In this document: one piece after another, positions 43,827-45,842 of the stretch | Layout: the number at the start of each line of letters is the position of its first letter | Numbering within the stretch: the stretch's first letter is position 1 | Source: Microvirga roseola | Lineage (GTDB): Bacteria > Pseudomonadota > Alphaproteobacteria > Rhizobiales > Beijerinckiaceae | Direction of reading: 5' to 3' | Assembly: GCF_020866965.1 (NCBI RefSeq) | Contig: NZ_JAJATX010000029.1 | Location: forward strand, 2,181 to 48,022 | Length of the DNA stretch: 45,842 nt | Program-made: the position numbers and the translations under genes | Notes under the pieces: model-generated | What the model saw: only the letters and a program-made list of their open reading frames with translations | What the model was told of the DNA's origin: nothing | Database searches by the model: none

Positions 43827-44783
43827 TTGTCTAGTAACGAGGATGCGTTGGTGCCTATTTCGCACGGCAATCGTTCAACCCCAGAACGGACTTCACCCGA
43901 AGCTCATCGGCAGTATATTGGCGGAAGGGTTCTCGTCAGTGGGGACGGGCCTGCTTGGCGTGACCTGTTTGTGGAGATATTCTCGCACAATCGAATAGAA
44001 CGGCCTTTCCTTGTTCCCGCGGTTGCGGAACCCTTGGTTGTGTGGGTGTTATCTGGCAGCGCTAAGGTTGACGAGCGAGACATTGGGGGTGAATGGCTTT
44101 CGACCCAAGTTACCGCCGGCGATTTCTTCCTCACACGCACTCCCAGCCCTTATGAGATGAAGTGGGAGGCCTATGGTGAGGACCCGTTCCAGGTCATGCA
44201 CCTCTATCTGGCATTACCACTCTTTGCGCAGGTAGCTGCCGACATGCTAGGGACGGCGGCTGGTTCTCCGAAGCTGCGAGATGTATCCGGCGGCCGAGAT
44301 GAAGTTCTTTCCCACCTCCTCGGTCTAGTGCACCTTGAGTTGGTGCGGGATAAAGAACAAAGCCCTCTGTTTATTCAGGGCTTAGCCCAGAGCCTCGCGG
44401 TTCATCTTGTACGAGCGTACGCCGATACCTCGCTCGACCGCGCAGCTGGCAGTGCCCTGCCTGGTTTTAAACTCCGACGAGCGCTGCAGTTCATGAGTGA
44501 GAGGTTGCATGAGGAGTTCGACCTGTGCCGCTTAGCACAGGAGGTTGGCATGAGCGAGTTTCACTTCAGCCGTCTCTTCAAGAAAGCAACGGGTCTGTCA
44601 CCATCCCAGCACTTCATCAAACAACGGGTCGCAAGAGCGCAGCAGCTTCTCCTCGAGTCAGATATGAGCATCATCGAGATTGGCATGGCTGTTGGCTACT
44701 CGAGCCCCAGCCATTTTGCTCAGATCTTTCGGCGTGGAACCGGCATGACGCCCAGGGAATACCGCCGGTCCGGTTCGTTCTAG
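43827..44783 (+). CDS. AraC-family transcriptional regulator (318 aa)
   Basis: AraC regulator: an N-terminal cupin-like effector domain (about residues 30-170) followed by a C-terminal double helix-turn-helix (LRRALQFMSERLHEEFDLCR, ..SEFHFSRLFKKATGLSPSQH, and VGYSSPSHFAQIFRRGTGMT). The TTG at 43827 is the farthest in-frame start, but no ribosome site decides between it and a later GTG. It runs convergently into the flavin-reductase-like gene, the two stop codons sharing CTAG. It may control the neighbouring redox genes. Confidence 0.88.
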   Translation: MSSNEDALVPISHGNRSTPERTSPEAHRQYIGGRVLVSGDGPAWRDLFVEIFSHNRIERPFLVPAVAEPLVVWVLSGSAKVDERDIGGEWLSTQVTAGDFFLTRTPSPYEMKWEAYGEDPFQVMHLYLALPLFAQVAADMLGTAAGSPKLRDVSGGRDEVLSHLLGLVHLELVRDKEQSPLFIQGLAQSLAVHLVRAYADTSLDRAAGSALPGFKLRRALQFMSERLHEEFDLCRLAQEVGMSEFHFSRLFKKATGLSPSQHFIKQRVARAQQLLLESDMSIIEIGMAVGYSSPSHFAQIFRRGTGMTPREYRRSGSF

Positions 44784-45331
44784 AGGTTCTCCGGCTTGAA
44801 CCGCTCCCGATGTTGGATTTCTGCACCCGCGATCATAAACGACCCTTGGCCACGATAATGAAGAGTACGAGGTGCTTCGACCGGCGCGACATGTGCCTGT
44901 ACAACCTCCCAGATGAATAAGCTATAGTCATCAATCATTCGGTTATCAAATAGACGGCATTCGAAGCTGGCGTAGCACTCGTCAATCAGCGGCGCTTTTA
45001 CCCGTCGTGCTTTAACAGCGGTAAGGCCAGTGGACGCGAACTTGTCGCCTTGATCGGCATGGCTGTTGCCAACCGCGATCACCTGATCGATCAAATCGGC
45101 AGTTGGGATATTGATCACGCACTCCTTGCTGTCACGGATGGCGGAAAAGCCGTGGTTGCCTTCTCAAATGTAGCAGCCGACCAGAGCGGGCGAGAACTGC
45201 ATCATTGTGTGCCATCCCATCGTCATGATGTTTGACCGCTGGCGATAGTGCGAGGTCACGAGAACGATCGGTCCTGTCTCAAGGTGCTCGCGCACCCTGA
45301 CGAGGGGGAAATCGGTTTTGTTGAAGCGCAT
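44780..45331 (-). pseudogene. Flavin-reductase-like protein interrupted by an opal codon
   Basis: The ATG at 45331 has GAGGAG upstream. The product MRFNKTDFPLVRVREHLETG belongs to the flavin reductase domain family (FMN-binding split barrel), with SNIMTMGWHTMMQFSPALVG. At 45164-45166 an in-frame TGA follows CYI, and the same frame continues EGNHGFSAIRDSKECVINIP to FKPENL at 44780. A Trp codon (TGG) changed to TGA would explain it. Total span is 183 codons. No UGA-recoding signal is evident. Confidence 0.82.
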
Positions 45332-45388
45332 CAGATTTGCTCCTCAATAAAGGGGCGGCCCCAAAAAGATCAGGGCCGCCCACCAAGG

Positions 45389-45842
45389 TTAGCTGATCGC
45401 GACGCTCATGCCGCCATCGGCCATCACAACCGAACCGACAATAAAGCTTGCGCGGTCCGAGGCGAGAAAGGCGACAATTTCGGCAGTTTCGACTGGATCG
45501 GCCGCACGGCCGATCGGCGCTTTGGTGCCATGCTCGGCCAGAAACCCGCGACCATCGTCCATGAAGTGATTGAGAAAATTGGTCACGACGTCACCGACAC
45601 CGATCGCATTGACGCGGATGCCATGCTCAATCGCCTCCAGCGCTTGGGTACGGGTGAGCTGAGCCAAGGCTCCTTTTGAGGCGGTGTATGCTGCAATAGC
45701 TGAAGGCAAAGTAGGAAGCGTATGAAGCAATGTTGACGATCGCTCCGGTCTTTTTCTTCATCATCACCGTGGCATTAGGTCTCTCCCGCTCACGGTAATT
45801 GTTCACCTTGGCGCAAAGCATCTTTCCCCACCTTGGCGGTTG
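45389..45842 (-). pseudogene. SDR-family oxidoreductase, frameshifted and cut by the window end
   Basis: Short-chain dehydrogenase. The C-terminal part, read from about 45715 down, has PSAIAAYTASKGALAQLTRT (catalytic Tyr/Lys in YTASK) and ends MADGGMSVAIS. Upstream, MMKKKTGAIVNIAS is in a different frame, so one base is gained or lost near 45715. The N-terminal half lies beyond the window. The 57-bp gap to the flavin reductase gene indicates the same operon. Confidence 0.8.

Noticed and set aside
45164..45166. Selenocysteine at the TGA of the flavin reductase-like gene
   Set aside because: No cysteine is expected at that position, and no recoding hairpin was evident; loss of a Trp codon is simpler.
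1..45842. CRISPR array, tRNA or rRNA genes
   Set aside because: No regularly spaced repeats and no recognisable tRNA or rRNA sequence were seen on reading through.

Overview
The window reads as GC-rich alphaproteobacterial DNA, most likely Hyphomicrobiales (Methylobacteriaceae/Microvirga-like). I infer this from codon use, FCD-type GntR regulators, tripartite tricarboxylate transporter genes, an IHF-alpha gene and the oxidoreductase cluster. No rRNA, tRNA or CRISPR array was seen. The genus is a guess.

Region A (about 0.1-18.4 kb) is a carboxylate catabolic island. It holds an FCD GntR repressor, tricarballylate oxidation genes tcuA and tcuB, an orphan TctC-type binding protein, four separate MmgE/PrpD-family genes, an AbrB-type permease, an SDR-like protein lacking the usual catalytic Ser and Tyr, a complete TctC-TctB-TctA transporter, a second FCD GntR regulator and an isocitrate/isopropylmalate dehydrogenase family enzyme. 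Two families of near-palindromic sites divide it into two probable regulons. A TTGTATGCAA-like site lies at 885-905, 6439-6448 and 9058-9078 (first GntR). A TTGTCGACAG-like site lies at 10075-10105, 14809-14826 and 15596-15619 (second GntR). The likely logic is import of di/tricarboxylates, oxidation or dehydration by Tcu/PrpD enzymes, and oxidative decarboxylation by the 17.3 kb dehydrogenase.

Region B (18.4-23.0 kb) carries a small hypothetical gene, ihfA behind a strong hairpin, a Cys/Met-metabolism PLP enzyme, long-form threonine deaminase ilvA and another small hypothetical gene.

Region C (23.1-32.4 kb) looks like a mobile/defence island. It has a tyrosine-recombinase relic, a RES-Xre type toxin-antitoxin pair with a long antitoxin, a gyrB/parE 3' relic, a mutated IS630-family element bounded by TA, a 1651-residue SF1 helicase fused to a DUF559/Vsr-like nuclease and a GreA/GreB C-terminal domain, and a divergent HNH nuclease with an N-terminal C2H2 finger.

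Region D (32.4-45.8 kb) has an NtrC-type activator with a degenerate GAFTGA loop and altered Walker B, a LysR regulator, and a run of stress or quinone/aldehyde-type genes: two paralogous SDRs, isochorismatase-like hydrolase, wrbA, SnoaL-like protein, DoxX, quinone oxidoreductase, pirin, an NADP-binding reductase, AraC regulator, flavin reductase and SDR. Four of these are broken by a single lesion each (wrbA frameshift, pirin amber, flavin reductase opal, SDR frameshift). This means either recent decay of the cluster or local sequence error.
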